A stretch of 64,000 nt of DNA from assembly GCA_004835665.1 (NCBI GenBank), contig RBKR01000023.1, positions 988,842 to 1,052,841 on the forward strand, in the 5' to 3' direction. The notes under the pieces were generated by a model. It made no database searches, was not told the DNA's origin, and was given only the letters and a program-made list of their open reading frames with translations. Positions 1-13,781 of the stretch are shown one piece after another. The stretch comes from Phoma sp. XZ068. Lineage: Eukaryota > Ascomycota > Dothideomycetes > Pleosporales > Didymellaceae. Position numbers and translations under genes: made by a program. The first letter of the stretch is position 1. Each line of letters opens with the position of its first letter.

Positions 1-2285
1 GCACTGCGGAGTAACGACCGACGTTGCTGTTTCGCTCTTTCTACTGGCCCGCGTGAGCAATTATCGACATTGCCGCCACATGGAGTCGTCGATAGCTTGC
101 GACTTTTGTCGTCATACTCTACAATCTGGACTAGATTCTGAGTAGTACCGAGTCAGGTTGACAGTTGACAGCCGTGGAATGCTGCGCCTTGCCGTCTGCT
201 TGCGTGACATATATTGACTTCTCTACCAGATAACAAATGCACTTACGAGCAGATGTCAGCTTGTGTCGTTCCGTATGATGGACTATATTTCTGCTCACCG
301 TCTTGCAAGGTCATCAGCTCTGGTCCTGTGCGACGAACCAGGGCGGCTAGCCGGCAACCTGCCTCCAGATGCAATACTTTCGCGCTCAACCTCTGCATTG
401 CGTGCGATACCGCGTGGAGAACGAACACGAATTAATTCTTGCAGCAACTACTGTGCTTCGTTTAGCCACGTTGTGATGAATGAGGACCGGTGGCTCTGAA
501 AGACATACTTCCTAAACCGGCCAAGTGGCACGACTTGTTGATATATTGGCGCCAGAATCGAGAAACATCTCCGCGCCGAGTACTATTCTCGTGCTCGCAG
601 TTCTTCGTACTATGTGCTCGTCCAAGTGGGCGAATCTGCAGATCGAAGCACGGCACCTCCCTTGCTTGACGCCTGCAGGCTGCGCTTGACTTGGAAACTC
701 GATCATTTCACCCCACATCACAGCAGCGCGTGCCATCGTGTGGCTTTCCTTGCTATCTTAGATCCACGTGTTCTGTCGTACAAGAACGTCCTCCCAATTC
801 AGGGCATCTGCAGTAGGCTTCAAATTGGGTATGGTGGAATTCCACTACCGGTGTACTCGTTTCCTACTTCAGGTACACCCTGCGCCTGGCCTGTTGCTAA
901 TACATGCTGCAGCTATGGATCGATGCTTGTAGCTTACGGAATCCGGTCAGATCGGGATCGCCGTCTAGGTATGGCCAGCTGATGAACTGCAATCTAATCT
1001 AATGCTAACCGCAGATCCTCGAGGACGTTAATTGAGGTCCGCGATCTGAATAGACCCTGCAAGTAGGTACATTCGCCTCCCACAATAGCATCCCCGACAG
1101 AGACTTTGTATACACAGCCAGACAGGAGAGAAAAGGTACGGAAGTAACTAACCTAAATTGTTGCGTGATCAAAAGGTCAAAGTCAGGCGGCCAGTCGGCT
1201 AAACACGCCGATGTAAGGGGCACATACTACGCTCAATTGCTACCAGAGCAAGCCGTGGAATCTGCCTCCCTTCTCCGGCCATAGAACTCTATCCGAGGGA
1301 AGTACGGTTGAGACAACTTCTTGTTCATATTCATAAGACTGGATGGGAACCGATGTCTTCTACCATCATCTACGCAATATCGACCACGATCCACGCGACC
1401 TGAGCAGACCTGTGATCTAAATACCGAAGGCACGACGAACACCTCCAATCTCACCCACCTACTACGTGAGACCTTCAAGATCAGTTGTACCTGCACCTGT
1501 GCCAATGACAAGTTCATTGACTCAGGTGTCACTGTCAGTCGCCTCAGACATGACCAGTACCAAGGTCAGATTTGACAAATCTATCACGGGCAAGTATGGT
1601 CCCAAACCCTGGGCCCCAGTGTAAGCTGTTCAGCGCTGATGGCCACTGCAATCTCTACACAACCACATTAGCCCAACTTGACTCGACGCCACATCATATC
1701 GCCTCCTACGCAAGGCCATGCCAGTAATGACGTCGATCTTAACGCCAGCTACCCTTGTCCCAGGACTCTGGACTTGACAGGCTATCGCTGGCGGGACGGA
1801 ACGCGCGGACCTTGGTATCAATTGGATTAGAGTTTGTCAAGAAGATCGCCGATAGCCAAACCGTAACGTGCGGCAGCGGTTGTGACAGGCGTATTGCGTG
1901 GGGTACTTATCAAGCTCTGCCAAGATCACGTGTCGCGTGTTAGCAGCCGCAGGTGTTCGTGTAATCGATGTCACATGGCCAATTGTCGGTGAACGATATG
2001 TGCAGACCCTAACGTTTGATTCATTTCCAGCGGGTTATGCCGTCTGAGCGGATCTGTCGGTAGTTTGTCACTGTACTCTGACATGTAGCGAACCATTGAT
2101 GCTCGAGTGTGAACGCTAAATCTTCAGTCACCGTACGATAGGCTGGTTTTGATGGCCTTTCTGAGCAAGTTGACCCGCTCAGGCAATCTCACAAACCAAC
2201 AATTCATGCCTTGCGCTCAACTCAACCCGCCACGCTGCGCGTCTGGTTTTCGTACTAGCTACAATTGCCATTCTTGTTTCACTGT
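1..2285. other. Gene-free stretch at the left edge
   Basis: Only short ORFs (up to 122 codons) occur on either strand. None shows a recognisable domain or joins across plausible introns into one. Base composition is ordinary, with no RIP signature. I see no RNA gene or repeat. Confidence 0.5.
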
Positions 2286-4073
2286 CTACGTCTCCCCGAT
2301 ATTGATGTCACACCCACCGCTGACTGTATCAAAAACCATCTTGCTCCCTCCATTACCCTTCTTTGCTTCAACATGGTTTTTACCTGGTGTGTCATTTTCG
2401 CTCATCAACTCCAGCTCCTTACCTTGCAGATGCAGCTCACCGCTCAGGCTCGTCCCATCGATGTGACCCTGCCACTCCTTCGGATATTTCAAACCCACAC
2501 CGCCAGATACGCTCTTATGCGTACTCATCAACCCCATAATAGGCACTCCTTTCGCCTTGTATGGTGCGCGTAAGGTTACGTTCATCTGCCCAGAATGCGT
2601 ACTTGTCTCCAGCGTCGAAACATAAGCGCCAGACTTGAATGGCAGCATATCAGCAGTCACTGAACCGGCCGTCGAATAGATCTCGCTTTTCGAGCCGTGA
2701 ATGAAAGTTCCGTCCACAGATCCTACAGTGGTGTTGAGGTACATCTGGTAGTCTCGCTCAGGGATTCCCTTGCGCTCAAAGTCAATGCGCATACTGCCTG
2801 AGTGCGATCTAGCTTGGAACCTTGCCGGCGCGAGGCTTCCTCCCACAATAGCCTTGGGCGCAACGTCAATATTAACCGACCCAGTCTTTGTCTCAATGGC
2901 CAGGAGATCCGAGAGTGCGTATTTGCCACTGATGGAGCCTGATGTGGTTTTGAGGTAGGTCTCATGCGAGTCTAACATGGATGCGTCGAGTGTACCTGAG
3001 GTGAGCGAGATGGATGTTCTTTTGGTGACATTGAAATCGGCACCGCCATGGATTTGCATGCCCAAATGCGTGGCTTCGATGTTGAGCGTCTCGAGTGTGG
3101 CCCCTGTTGCCATATACAGCACTATCGACATTCCTAGACACGCTGAGCCCGCGGGTACGCCTTCGAAGCCTGGTGGAAGTGAGGGGTCTCCGATTGTTAG
3201 GCTGCTCGTAGTGGAAGCGTACTTGATGCTATCCACATTGATAGATGGCGACACAGCATATGACATCCTTGCTTGCACTGTCCCAACAGCTTGGCTGCCT
3301 GGCGCTTTTGCGATATGTATCCAGCCTTGGATGCGCTTGTACGGTCCGTCGAGCTGATGCATAGCTTCTTTTATGTTGACCTCGCTCGAAGAACCGAAGT
3401 CATACTCCTCCGTTTTGACATTGTATTTCTTTCCACATCGTGCTGGCCACCGAATAGGGAAAATCTGCTTAGATTGTGGTGTTGGCGAAGGTTTTGCTGC
3501 TGCTGTGCTTTGGGAAGGCCATGGAACTGCAACTATATCCGGCGCAATCATGCCTTCCGATTCATCAGGTCGTGCTGACTGCGTTGGAGTCTGTGGGAAT
3601 GTCCCCCCGTTTGCGGCTGCTTGAGCTGAAGATTGTGGTATGGAAACCACTATGGCCTACGACTGTTAGGTTGATGCATATGCTTACAGCGAGATACGAA
3701 CCTGTTTATCTTTGCGTGCTGATGTCGTAAATGCAATTCCGGCCGCGAATACAAAGACCAGCAGTATCAATATTCCCAGCCACTTTGTCCATCTTGTACG
3801 CAACTTTTGTCTGAAGCTTCGCCCGCTATATGTATCTTTCACGTATCCTTGCTCTTCGCGATTGAGCAGAGTGGCACCTTCATCACCACTTGGTCTCCCA
3901 TAGTACAGCCCTGGCGTCGTGGCTTCCAAATATGTGGGTGGCGCATCGTGGGAATCGAGCGGCTCCTCTAGCAGAGGGGTTTGCGATTCTGTGTATGGTG
4001 CTGAATAGCGCGAGGAAATGGTAATTTGTGGCTGTCGTGATCTGCTATTCGCAGCTGCAGTGTCGATGAACAT
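2286..4073 (-). CDS. Single-pass membrane protein with DUF4097/adhesin-like repeat domain
   Basis: Two exons, 4073-3702 and 3656-2286, with a 45-nt intron (GTTCGT donor, CTAAC branch, TAG acceptor, phase 0) give about 580 aa. Residues 1-97 are polar and proline-rich. Residues 98-117 (core WLGILILLVFVFAAGIAFTT) are one hydrophobic helix and there is no cleavable signal, so a type II topology with the long C-terminal part outside is likely. That part repeats short rungs such as TSGSISG, KTGSVNI, HSGSMRI, TVGSVDG, TAGSVTA and HSGQMNV, the pattern of DUF4097-type putative adhesin beta-folds. Family membership is inferred from this rung pattern, not from a search. Binding partner and role are unknown. 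The next gene downstream on the opposite strand is a DUF3433 membrane protein. Confidence 0.8.
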
Positions 4074-5353
4074 TTTGATTATCTATCAAAGCGTCGAGAC
4101 GCCCCAAGGAGGATTGATGGCTTGGTTTTTCAGGAGGTCAAAATGCCGGTCAGGCAGCGAGGCAACTCATCTTCTATCCTATAACTCAAAGCTGAAGCAG
4201 GTTATTGTAGCCGAGGTTGGTGGTCGCGTAGTTCTGTTACATGTTCGTTTCGGGATTGGAAACATGGCTCGTTTTGGATGTGTGTTCGACTTCTTGGCTA
4301 TGTACGGCCAGAAGCAAGTGAACTTTGCTTAGTGCGACTTGTACCTCGAGCGGCAACCTGATTTGCTGGACCTGTGTTTCTACTTCCCGTCAATGTCTGT
4401 CCGCTTGATTCGACTGGTGCACTGGGCACCATGTCTAATCATCATCCTTCCTATAAGCACGTCGTCTGCGATTTGGGTTCGTGTTGAGCTTCACAGCTGA
4501 ATCAACTCACACGGTGAATTGTAAATACAAATAATAAAATGTAATGCAGCTGTTCGAGCCAAATGGTGACAGCAGGTTTAGCCTGGTAGCATTCGTGGCC
4601 GATATCTTGTACCTAGGTATGATGGAACACCTACATTGATTGGTAGCTATGCAACTATTGCGATATACGACGAGGAGCTCGATGAATTATGTCATTTGGT
4701 GCGAAAGGATAATTCTGGACTTCATGAGGCTAAGGTTTCTTCTTTACAAGGTTGACACGATGGGGCCACCCGGCCCGCGCAACAACGGGCAGCGTGCCAA
4801 TTCTGCGGCGCAGTGCAGGCGGCACTTACCATTGTCCGCCAACTTACGTTCCACCAAAACTACTGCCCCTACAGTATATTGCACAGCCTCTCGTCTGTGA
4901 TCCGTGCATTAGTGCCCGTTGAGGTCGTCTTCATATACTTGGCTGTTGGACGAAGGCCTGCGCAGTCGCGATGGTGATGGCGATGTTACAGGGGGCGGCA
5001 AATGTGGGGGCCAAAACATCGACGCTCCCTGCCAGTCAAAATGCTATGGGCCGGGACCAGCACGGGAAGGGACAAAAAAGATGATAAACCTTGTACCTCA
5101 TGAGATCTGACAGAGACACGGTGCTCATCTTAGATAAGTTTAGACGTGCCTGAATCCTTACAGCGTAGCACGACCCACAATAAGCAGCCAAGAGTTGGGC
5201 AAGCGCTACGCTTGCCAATCAGCAGGATTGCTTATTTTCCCGTACATTACTTTACTGCGGTAGGCTGCAAGCCTTGAGGCTCAACCGCCTCACGGCTGAC
5301 TTTGAAAAGAGTCCTGGGCCGCCTGTGTTGGATTGCATACCAGGATTCTGGCC
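4074..5353. other. Intergenic, divergent promoter region
   Basis: Separates the minus-strand membrane protein from the plus-strand DUF3433 gene, so it should contain both promoters. An A/T-rich patch lies near 4520-4550. No coding-like segment, RNA gene or repeat is apparent. Confidence 0.5.
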
Positions 5354-8300
5354 ATGGCTGCCCCAAACACGCAAACTCTGGACAACGAGTGTAGTCCTAT
5401 GCTGTCGCTGCCAGCGACGACACAGACAACCAAACGGCCAATACCGCCGAAGACTGTGCAGGTTGGGACTGAGTCCGTGGCTCCCAGCTTGACCGAGAAA
5501 TCTCGAGAGCCACCAGAGCAGTCACCTGGATGGACATCCACCTACCTGCAAAATACGACTTTGCTCAGTTTTACCATCGCATTTCTCTGTCTCCTTCTTG
5601 CCGTAATAGCACTGGCGATTGTAGATGCAAAGCAGGATGGCATCATTAACGCAAAAAGTAGCCAACACTACTTGTGGACTTACGGCCCCACAGCTGGTAT
5701 GTACTATCAGGTTTGCTACCTAGAATTATCTGATCGGTATCAGTACTTGTTGTTGTTGCTGCGTTTTGGAACCAGGTTGAGTATCGTGCAAAGCATGCAA
5801 TGCCCTGGGTCCTACTTCAGAAGGGTTCGACGCCCGCCTCCAAAACTCTCTTCATGGACTACATTACACCAGGCAAGCCTGAAGCTCTGTTCGCTTCATT
5901 GCGCTCATCACATTGGCCGGTCGCTATTGCAATCATGAATTCTTTCTTGATTACCGTGCTTACCGTTGCGTCTACTGGGCTCTTGGTGCTACAAAACACC
6001 TCGTTTGCGCGACAGGATTGTCATCTCAACGTTACAGACAAATTTGTCACCAAGTTCGATCCTTCTAAGATCGGCAGCGCTTCCGCTTTAGCTACTATCG
6101 CGATACAGAACGGCACTATTCCGTTCCCTCCTGGCACTTCTTACAATGCAGCCTTCCAGAGCTTGTTACCCCCTGCGACAATGTCAGGTATGGTCTATGA
6201 CTCTATCTGCAGCTTATAAGATTGACAACGGAACACCAGATTTCGCCAATGTTGAAATAGAAGGGCCGACAAGCGCGTTCTACGCGGGGCTCGATTGTGA
6301 ACTTGCTCGCGCAAGAAGTCGAGGCAGCGGCTGCTCTGATAGGCAATGCCGTTCTGTCAATGTTACAGTTGACATCAGTTCACAGACGTGCCAGATCGGC
6401 CGCTATAATCTCACAAGCGGTTGCGGCATGCGACTTGATGCCTTAACTTGCGACGTCAACACATCCTGGGGTGCTGGCTGCGACGGCCGTGACAGCGACA
6501 ATCGACTTGTCTTCATGGTTGGCCAATTATACCAGGACCTGGGCGGTGCCAGCAAGAATGGGACGGAGGCGCTTCAAGTGCTCGCTAACCAAACGACAGT
6601 AATGATTTGCAAGCCGAAGTACTACATCACCGATGCATACGTGATGATGGATCAAAAGGGGAATGTTAAGAATATCTCGCTCACATCTGCAACGCATCGT
6701 GCTCTAGAGTTCCCGGCTTGGGACCTTGTAGAAGGATTGCGTAACGCTGCGGACGCTGCAGGGCCCATACTCAACACCTCGTACGCCTACTCAAAAACCG
6801 ATTATTTTCCCTGGTCAGCTTTTCATACGCTGTTCGTAAAATGGACAGACATTGCTCATCCCTCGAGTGATCTCAAGAATCCCAGTGTCCTTCAGTCTAG
6901 GGTCAACGATATGTTCTCCATGGCTACTGCTCAGATGGCAAAGCAAAGTTTGATGCGACCGTTGGCGCACATCACCGTTGGTACTTGTCGCGGTATGGAA
7001 GATCGCCTGCGAATCCGAGGGCTTTCTCTTTATATCATGGGGGCTGTTTTGGTCCTTTTGATGCTGTCCACTTTATGCCTGTTGTACATTGCACCAAGCA
7101 AGTACTCTAGTCGCGACCCAGGTTCTATTGGTGGATTGGCCCTTGTCCTTTCGCAAAGCCCTGCATTGCTTTCTCGACTTTCCCCTTTTGGATCTGCTGA
7201 CCTCAAGACTATGAAACGCCATCTGAACAACAGCGAGTGCCAAACCCTCTTCATTCAAGATGGACTAGACTGGCGGTTGTTGGTCGATTTGGATTCACAT
7301 GATAGTCTCGAAGAATTGGATACAACTTCGGGCGCCGAAGACTCTTCTGAACCTACATACTGGCAGCCCTTGTCCCTTCGGCCAGTGTTTAAGATCTTGG
7401 TAATCGCCGCGCTTCTCATCCTCGTAGTTCTTCTTGAAGTCCTCTATTCGATTTCTTGGAAGCAAAATGGTCTCACAGAAGTTGACCCAGAGCATTATCA
7501 GCGCTTTGCTTGGGTTTACGTTCCGGCAATCGTCATGTTGATGATGCAAACCCTGGTTGGCACGATTGCGTTTTCGTCGTTAATGATCTTTCCATACTTC
7601 CACCTTCGTCGACGATCATCGAATACGCGCAAAGACCTCCTCCGCAACTATGTCTCTGAGACGGCCATCAAGTGTCTATGGCAGTCAATCTCTGCCAAAC
7701 ACATTGTCATTCTCTGCATGGCGCTCGGCATGCTGCTGGCGCCTTTGCTCACGATTGCTGTAAGCGGTCTTTACACAGCTCAAGCAACTAGTACCCGACT
7801 TCCTGTAGCGCTATCTGTTCGGAATCAGCTCAACTCGTCATTCTTGCCGAAGGATATCACTTCCGTGGAAAATGACAACTACAAACCGGCATCGAACAAC
7901 ATCGGTCTCCTTCTGACTCAAAACTTTACGTTTCCACGGTGGACATATGATGAGTTTGCGTTTCCAGAAACCATTCTCGAGCTTCCTGGGACGATGCAAT
8001 CGAATTCCAGTGTACTTATCGGCAGTAATGTGACAGTAACACTTCCTGGTATTCGCTCAGAACTAAATTGCAGCATAGCTCCTAGCGTCCCCACGAACTT
8101 TACGGACACAGTTGGCGGTTTTGCGCAACGTAAAGCCAACGTGATGGTGTTCGAAGCTGCAGGTGTGTATGAAGATGGCGGTCAACTATTCTGGCCAAGC
8201 CCTGGCTCACAACCCTTCGGGTTCTTCTCGCTTTGTAGTTATGGAACCGTAAGGAACCTGCTCTGTGGTGCGTTTGGGACGTCCGAAGTGAGCTGGAACG

Positions 8301-9085
8301 CTTTCACTTGCTCCAGTCTCATCAAGGAGCTTGACGTAGAGGTGACAATGGATGCTTCTACCCTCGCTATTCTTGCTGCGAAGTCAGACGAAGGTACATC
8401 TAGGTTATTTTCAAACGAAACTCTCACCCCGGGCAACCTTAAACCATTCCCTTCTAGCATGATCCCGTCCTTATTTGGGTCCGCCAATTTCCACGGCGAC
8501 ACCGCAGGCTTTTACGATCCAGCTTTTCAAGCTGTCATCTATGGACTAGGCACCCATGACGATCTCGACAACTTTCCCATGTCCGAGTACGTGAGTGACA
8601 GCGGCTTTGAGAAGATCACGGCTCAGCTGCAACATGTTCATCGCATTGTTGTTGCGCAATCTGCCAATCTGATTCGCATACCATTGGATTCTACGACTCG
8701 GCTCGCGCCGCCGGCTACCATCGAAGGCACATTGCACAACCCGCACGTTTATCGCCTTCAGCAAAGCGCGGTGTCGACGCGCATTCTCGACGGCCTTCTC
8801 ATTGCGATCGCACTGTGCATCGCGCTCTCGTTCGGGCTGATGGATACACGTAAAATACTGCCGAAGAACCCTGCGTCGATTGCTGCTGGCGCTAGTTTAA
8901 TTGCAAGCGAGTCGCAAATGCTTCAGAAGGATGTTCTACCGCAGGCCGCGCAGTGGTTCAGCGATACTGAGCTGCAGGCAAAGAAGGTGTGGGATGGTGT
9001 ATTCTTTAGACTAGGATGGTGGGACAATGATCGACTGGCAGAACATGATGGACAAGGAAAGGATTTTAAACTCGACATGATATAG
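5354..9085 (+). CDS. DUF3433 family multi-pass membrane protein
   Basis: The start is the ATG at 5354 in a GCCATGG context. Exon 1 is 5354-5696, a 47-nt intron follows, and exon 2 is 5744-6187. The next splice starts at GTATGG (6188) and ends either at 6260 (73 nt, giving about 1203 aa) or at 6212 (25 nt, giving about 1219 aa and keeping an NGTPDF stretch). Homology favours keeping that stretch, but 25 nt is very short. Two similar halves each hold hydrophobic helices: one near residue 70, one after WNQVEYR, a cluster including YIMGAVLVLLMLSTLCLLYI, then WQPLSLRPVFKILVIAALLI, FAWVYVPAIVMLMMQTLVG, ILCMALGMLLAPLLTIAV and a final helix near the C terminus. The W-x-PLSLRP...E-x-LY signature is typical of DUF3433. 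Large Asn-rich (NxS/T) loops suggest glycosylated extracellular segments. The molecular function of the family is unknown. Confidence 0.85.
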
Positions 9086-10484
9086 TGCTAGTGCACACCA
9101 CATACAATGTAATGATCTCGAGCTAGCCCTGGCTGATAGCTTAGTCTGAGCTATATGATATCAGAATACTAGTAGATATATGGCTGTTTGAACAAGATAA
9201 GATGCGCAAGATACTGTGCGAACAGCCAGAGACAGTGCGAAGTGCTGGAGTGTTATGCCACACTAGGCAAGTGGAGCTTTGGAACGTACATTGCTTAGGT
9301 AGATAATTGCTGTTTCCGGTCCTAAATGACCGGACAGTTGCCAACTTAGACGGTAAATGTGTCGCGTCCAGCACCTCATCTTTCTTGATCGCAACAAGTG
9401 CTTGCTCAACGAAAGGCTTGAGTTACTGACGATAGCGGACAGCGAATCCATGTGCTGTCATGTTGTGCCTGAATGGAGAAAGGCCCACAAGAAACTGTCG
9501 TCGGTGTTCTGATCCGCGTTATATTGTGAAGCAGGAAGATTCGGAACGACTGAGAGGTCAGCGAAGCCAACTATCTACTACATAGTTGCGCAAAACGGTT
9601 TGTTCTGGCAAAATATCAGTGAAAACGTATTTGAACTATGATACAGTCAACCATACATATGCCAATCCTTAGTCTGGGGGGTATAGCATACGCAGCGAGC
9701 GTACTGTGGGCAAGCGATATGGCGTGGGACGGACATGTGTATATGGGGATTTGGTGAGACACATACCGAGGAGGTTCGTAAGAAAATGTGTATGAACTCT
9801 GTGAGCTCTGGGCCGAAAACAGGGTGTACCCGAGGGTTGACCAATACATGACATAGTCAAATGCCTATGATGTACGTCAGGCTATGTTCATTCAGAGAAG
9901 TAGCTACAATCTATACACTACATAGAGACTTGAGTCGTGTGACGTCCAAGCACCTCCTGTGTCTCTCCACTCGGTGGGCCTCTCAGTACAGTCACGAAGA
10001 AATCACGTGGACTTTCAGTTTGTCTTCGACCTGAGCAATTGTATAGTGTCGAGTTTTTATTTTCTTCTGCAGCTTAGCTGTGAGAACCGCCTTGAATCGT
10101 CGAAACACATCTTCGAAAGTCATATATGTGTAAACGAATCCGCTTGCGCTGTGCAGTCAGATCACTCCATCATATACTAGTATAATCTGAAAGTAGCAGG
10201 TAAAAGTCGGAACACAAACTCTTGACATCGTTCAGTAGCGCCGACTATGCACACAATTGATAAGGTATTTTAGCTTAAAAAGATATGGTTAAGGAAGCAG
10301 CGCTTCTATCATCCGACCTGAGAGGCGTTAAAGCTGCTTATATCACGATCATTTTGGCCGCCTGCACTTTGGTACGACCCCCAGTCAGTTTGCTACACCG
10401 ATTTGTCAACAGTCATGGGAAGCTCTCATAGCCAATCTTTACTGATATATAAGGCTGTACCGGGATTCGAAAAGACATAACCTC
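9086..10484. other. Intergenic between convergent genes
   Basis: Lies between the 3' ends of the DUF3433 gene (plus) and the GH79 gene (minus). Only ORFs under 80 codons, none recognisable, and no repeat structure seen. Confidence 0.5.
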
Positions 10485-12268
10485 TCATCGATGAATGTCT
10501 ATAAGTATAGCTTCGGCAGCATTAAGAGTTACTAGCCCGCTGCTGCGACCCTTTTCTGATTTGAGACTGCCCACTAATTTTCCATTGGTGTTGTCTACTC
10601 GTACTCCAGCCAAAGAGAAGTCAGTGTAGCTAGCAACGACGCCACGAGGCGAGGTCAGCCGTTTCACTGAAAACCCCTTGGCAGGGAGCTTTCTGGTCAA
10701 CGTATTGAGGTCAATTATACGGGTAGGCCTGTGACTTGGTGGACTCCAGACTTGAGAGTCAACGAAGACAAGACTTTGTGGGAGACTACTATTATTGGAA
10801 TCTGTGTCGAATATCGCGTATGCCGAAAGGTCGTCGCGACGCAGGTCTACAATTTCGGCCACAGATCTCGTGTTTCCGGTGGCACCCAAGACTTGGGATA
10901 GGAATAGGAATGAACCGTACGTTGGATTCACAGTTGCAGGGTCGCCAGTGTTTGATGTAGTTGGTCTCCACAGCGAATAGAAGAACGGAGTTCCTGCGCG
11001 AGAATTGTCAGTACAAGCATGCATTCAATGGATCGTAGTCCTGGTTCCAAATATTGGAAGGGGGATAAAGCACGAACCGTGGTGGAAGAAGTTTCTCTTG
11101 ATGCCAATACTTGCGCCATGTAGCATGAAATTGATCATGTAGAGTGCAGTCCCAAACCTGTCCGACACACCGCTCTTGCCGTGACACGAGACGCTCCCGG
11201 TCTCTCCCAGTACATAGTCGTACCCCGCAGCATTCGCAGCAGCAATATCGGGTTTAAACATGGACATATGTCGCACGAGATGTGTATAGTTCAAAAGGTT
11301 GGGAAGCGTAGCCGACACGGCTGTTTGCTCTAATCGCTTCGATCAATTTCAAAGAATGGAACACGCAAAAGTGGTGCGAGGGCTGAAAAAACATACCTGA
11401 GCAGACAGAGAAAGGGTATGTGTGTTGACTCATTGTCCAGATGTCATCTGTGTCGGCAAGGCCTAACTGTAAAAGCTTCCGTAGCAGGAAAGTATTCGTC
11501 CAGGTCTGACCCGTGATCGAGGGATCTGGCGGGTTCGCTAGATCACCCGCCTGAAACCACTTCTTCGGTAGGCCAAGGCTAGACTGTATCGTTCGCAAGA
11601 ATTCTGCCATATGTGGCTTGTAGGCTTCAGCGGACCACCCCCATTGATCTGGTTCATTTCCTATGGTCATGCGGAGCCGCGATTGTTGCTCTCGAGAGGT
11701 GAAAGCGTTCCAAGCAGCTCGTGCAGTCTCCAGCGCAATTGTGACATTTAGAGTTTTGAAATTAAGACCTAGGATGAACGTGGATGTAGATGGCACATTC
11801 TGCAACAAAACGTTCTCGAAGAGACTCGCACCATAGGTGACATTTACCGCTTCATCATTGCCGTCAGCAAAAGTGTTTATGAGAGCCTCGTGTTGGTTTG
11901 GATCAAAGCTTGCGTGATCCCTAGCATGAGTGGATATGGTCAGCTTCTTGGCCAACAACGTGGGAATTTAACGGAGAGCATTACTGTGTATGTCCCCCAA
12001 GTCGTAGAATGGGGTCTAGTCCTCCAAATTCTCCGCGAAAGTTCGTTATCAAATTCCACGACAGTCCATTCTTTTCACCGGCCTTCCCGAAATAGTCGGT
12101 GATGTAACAGGACTCGATAGAAATAGAGCCGATATGAGTGTCGAGAGTGCGGGCATCTTTCAGCTGGACTTGTGGAATTTGAATTGTTGATGGCGAAGGG
12201 GCAGCTGATGTCGCATGCAGAAAAAGGAAGAGGTTGAACTTGCAAACCGACCAAAAGTTCGTCGGCAT
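10485..12268 (-). CDS. Secreted GH79-type beta-glucuronidase
   Basis: Four exons on the minus strand (12268-11985, 11920-11397, 11329-11078, 10993-10485) with introns of 64, 67 and 84 nt join in frame to 522 aa; the third exon could also start at 11320. Residues 1-23 (FNLFLFLHATSAAPS) look like a signal peptide, so the enzyme is probably secreted. The GH79 fold is shown by RLGGHTQD after the first splice, by the acid/base motif TIGNEPDQWG, by the putative nucleophile in YVLGETGSVSCHG and by the C-terminal sheet domain after FHHGTPFFYSLWRP. GH79 enzymes release glucuronic acid or 4-O-methyl-glucuronic acid from arabinogalactan proteins and similar glycans; the exact substrate cannot be read here. 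The reading frame is uninterrupted. Confidence 0.88.
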
Positions 12269-13781
12269 TTTTGATACGTCACTCCTGTCAAAGCCTGATA
12301 TATTTGATACTGTGTAGTCGAGGTCGATAGGTGGGAATCACCGTGCTTGTGGTCAAGGTCTAAATATATGTGTTTTCGTGGCCGTGCGCACTCAGAGTGA
12401 CGTACAGCTGGGAGAGATGCACCTGGAAGCAAAAGTGTTATAGCCTAAATGTTCTTCATAGGTTTTGAGCCGATCCGCGACTTCTGGAAACATGTACACG
12501 CTGATCACGTTTACGGTATTTGACCTTGATGAGGGGTAATACGCGCACATTTTATCGAAATATCCCGAGCCATATTAGCATGCTAGTCGATCAATTATCG
12601 TTGGACGAGGAGTGTGGGTGAAACAACAACTTTGGATGTATTGACGCGAACGTGATAGGCTGTGGTGGCCTAGGAATGCAAAATATCTTTAAGATGGCTG
12701 GAAATTGCCCTCGGCGTTGAGGGCAACTCGGTGTTTGGCGGGCAACAGCCGCGGTGACTGTCAATTTGTCCCAAATGCCGAAGACAGTCTCCAGCCATCT
12801 GAGGGACATAGGGATCCACTGCCTTCCGGCTTCGTTAACAGCAATGGAGCTGTCACCCCACTTGAACGTGAAATACCAAACTAACAGACGGAGCTAGGTA
12901 GATTTCAAGTCCACGAATCAGTGCGCAAGGTGTGCAACGAGGATCACGTACTCATTAGCTGCTAAGCCTTCAGTAGTAAAGTGTTTAGCTAGTGGTTCAG
13001 AGGAAACCACGAACGAAGTCATGTAACGTCGTCAAGTTCGGCCCCGCATTTCCTACCTTCTAGTGTCCTTCCTCGATAGGCATAGACTCTTTTGAATGGT
13101 ACGATTACAATGAAGCTTCACAACGGCTTTGGGACTCTAGATTTGAAAACCGTCTGCCCGTTAATGGATTCTATACCACTATATATTTACTAGCCACTAA
13201 GATAAAGGGCTGAGGAGAAACGCGGGGTAAAAGACAGAAGATTTGAAACAAATTGTCAAAGTTTCAAGCAGGCTTAGTAAGTTCTTTGTCCCTATTCAGA
13301 AAGCGTACCACCTGCAAACATCCTTTGGCTAGAGTTATTGAGTACCTATCAAGGTATCAATGCGTTTTTGAGATGCACTGGACAACTGGCAAATGATACG
13401 TGGTTAGAAACGGGACGTTTTCCATGCATTACCGAGTCAGCTCCTCGATCTAGTAAGTTGCTAACTGATGTAAGTATGGATTGCTTAGCCTAATAGAGTA
13501 GAGCAGACATTGAACCTCAAATGCTACGTGGTATTCTTCGTAACATCTTGCTCACACACTTCGCAAAATTTGGCGCTAAGTCAAGATGTGGGGACGGAGG
13601 TGGAGAACGGATCTACGTGAGGGGCGGAGAACACGGAACCCATACGGAATCGGTACGGACGACACGGACCGCACTAGCAATGAATGTCAAGCAGGCGGTA
13701 TAGCCTGGTCCGCTTTGATAAGAGTCGGCAAGATTAATCAACGTGGCTTGCACATGGAACTAAATAATACCGCGCATAGAC
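12269..13781. other. Intergenic, with one small perfect hairpin
   Basis: No gene found. An 8-bp perfect stem TTGCCCTC/GAGGGCAA with a 6-nt loop lies at 12705-12726. Around it a wider inverted pair (GATGGCTGGA near 12693, TCCAGCCATC near 12790) could be a degraded inverted-repeat element. From 13590 to 13675 several CGG triplets cluster ahead of the cupin gene, the kind of half-site bound by Zn2Cys6 regulators. Confidence 0.4.
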
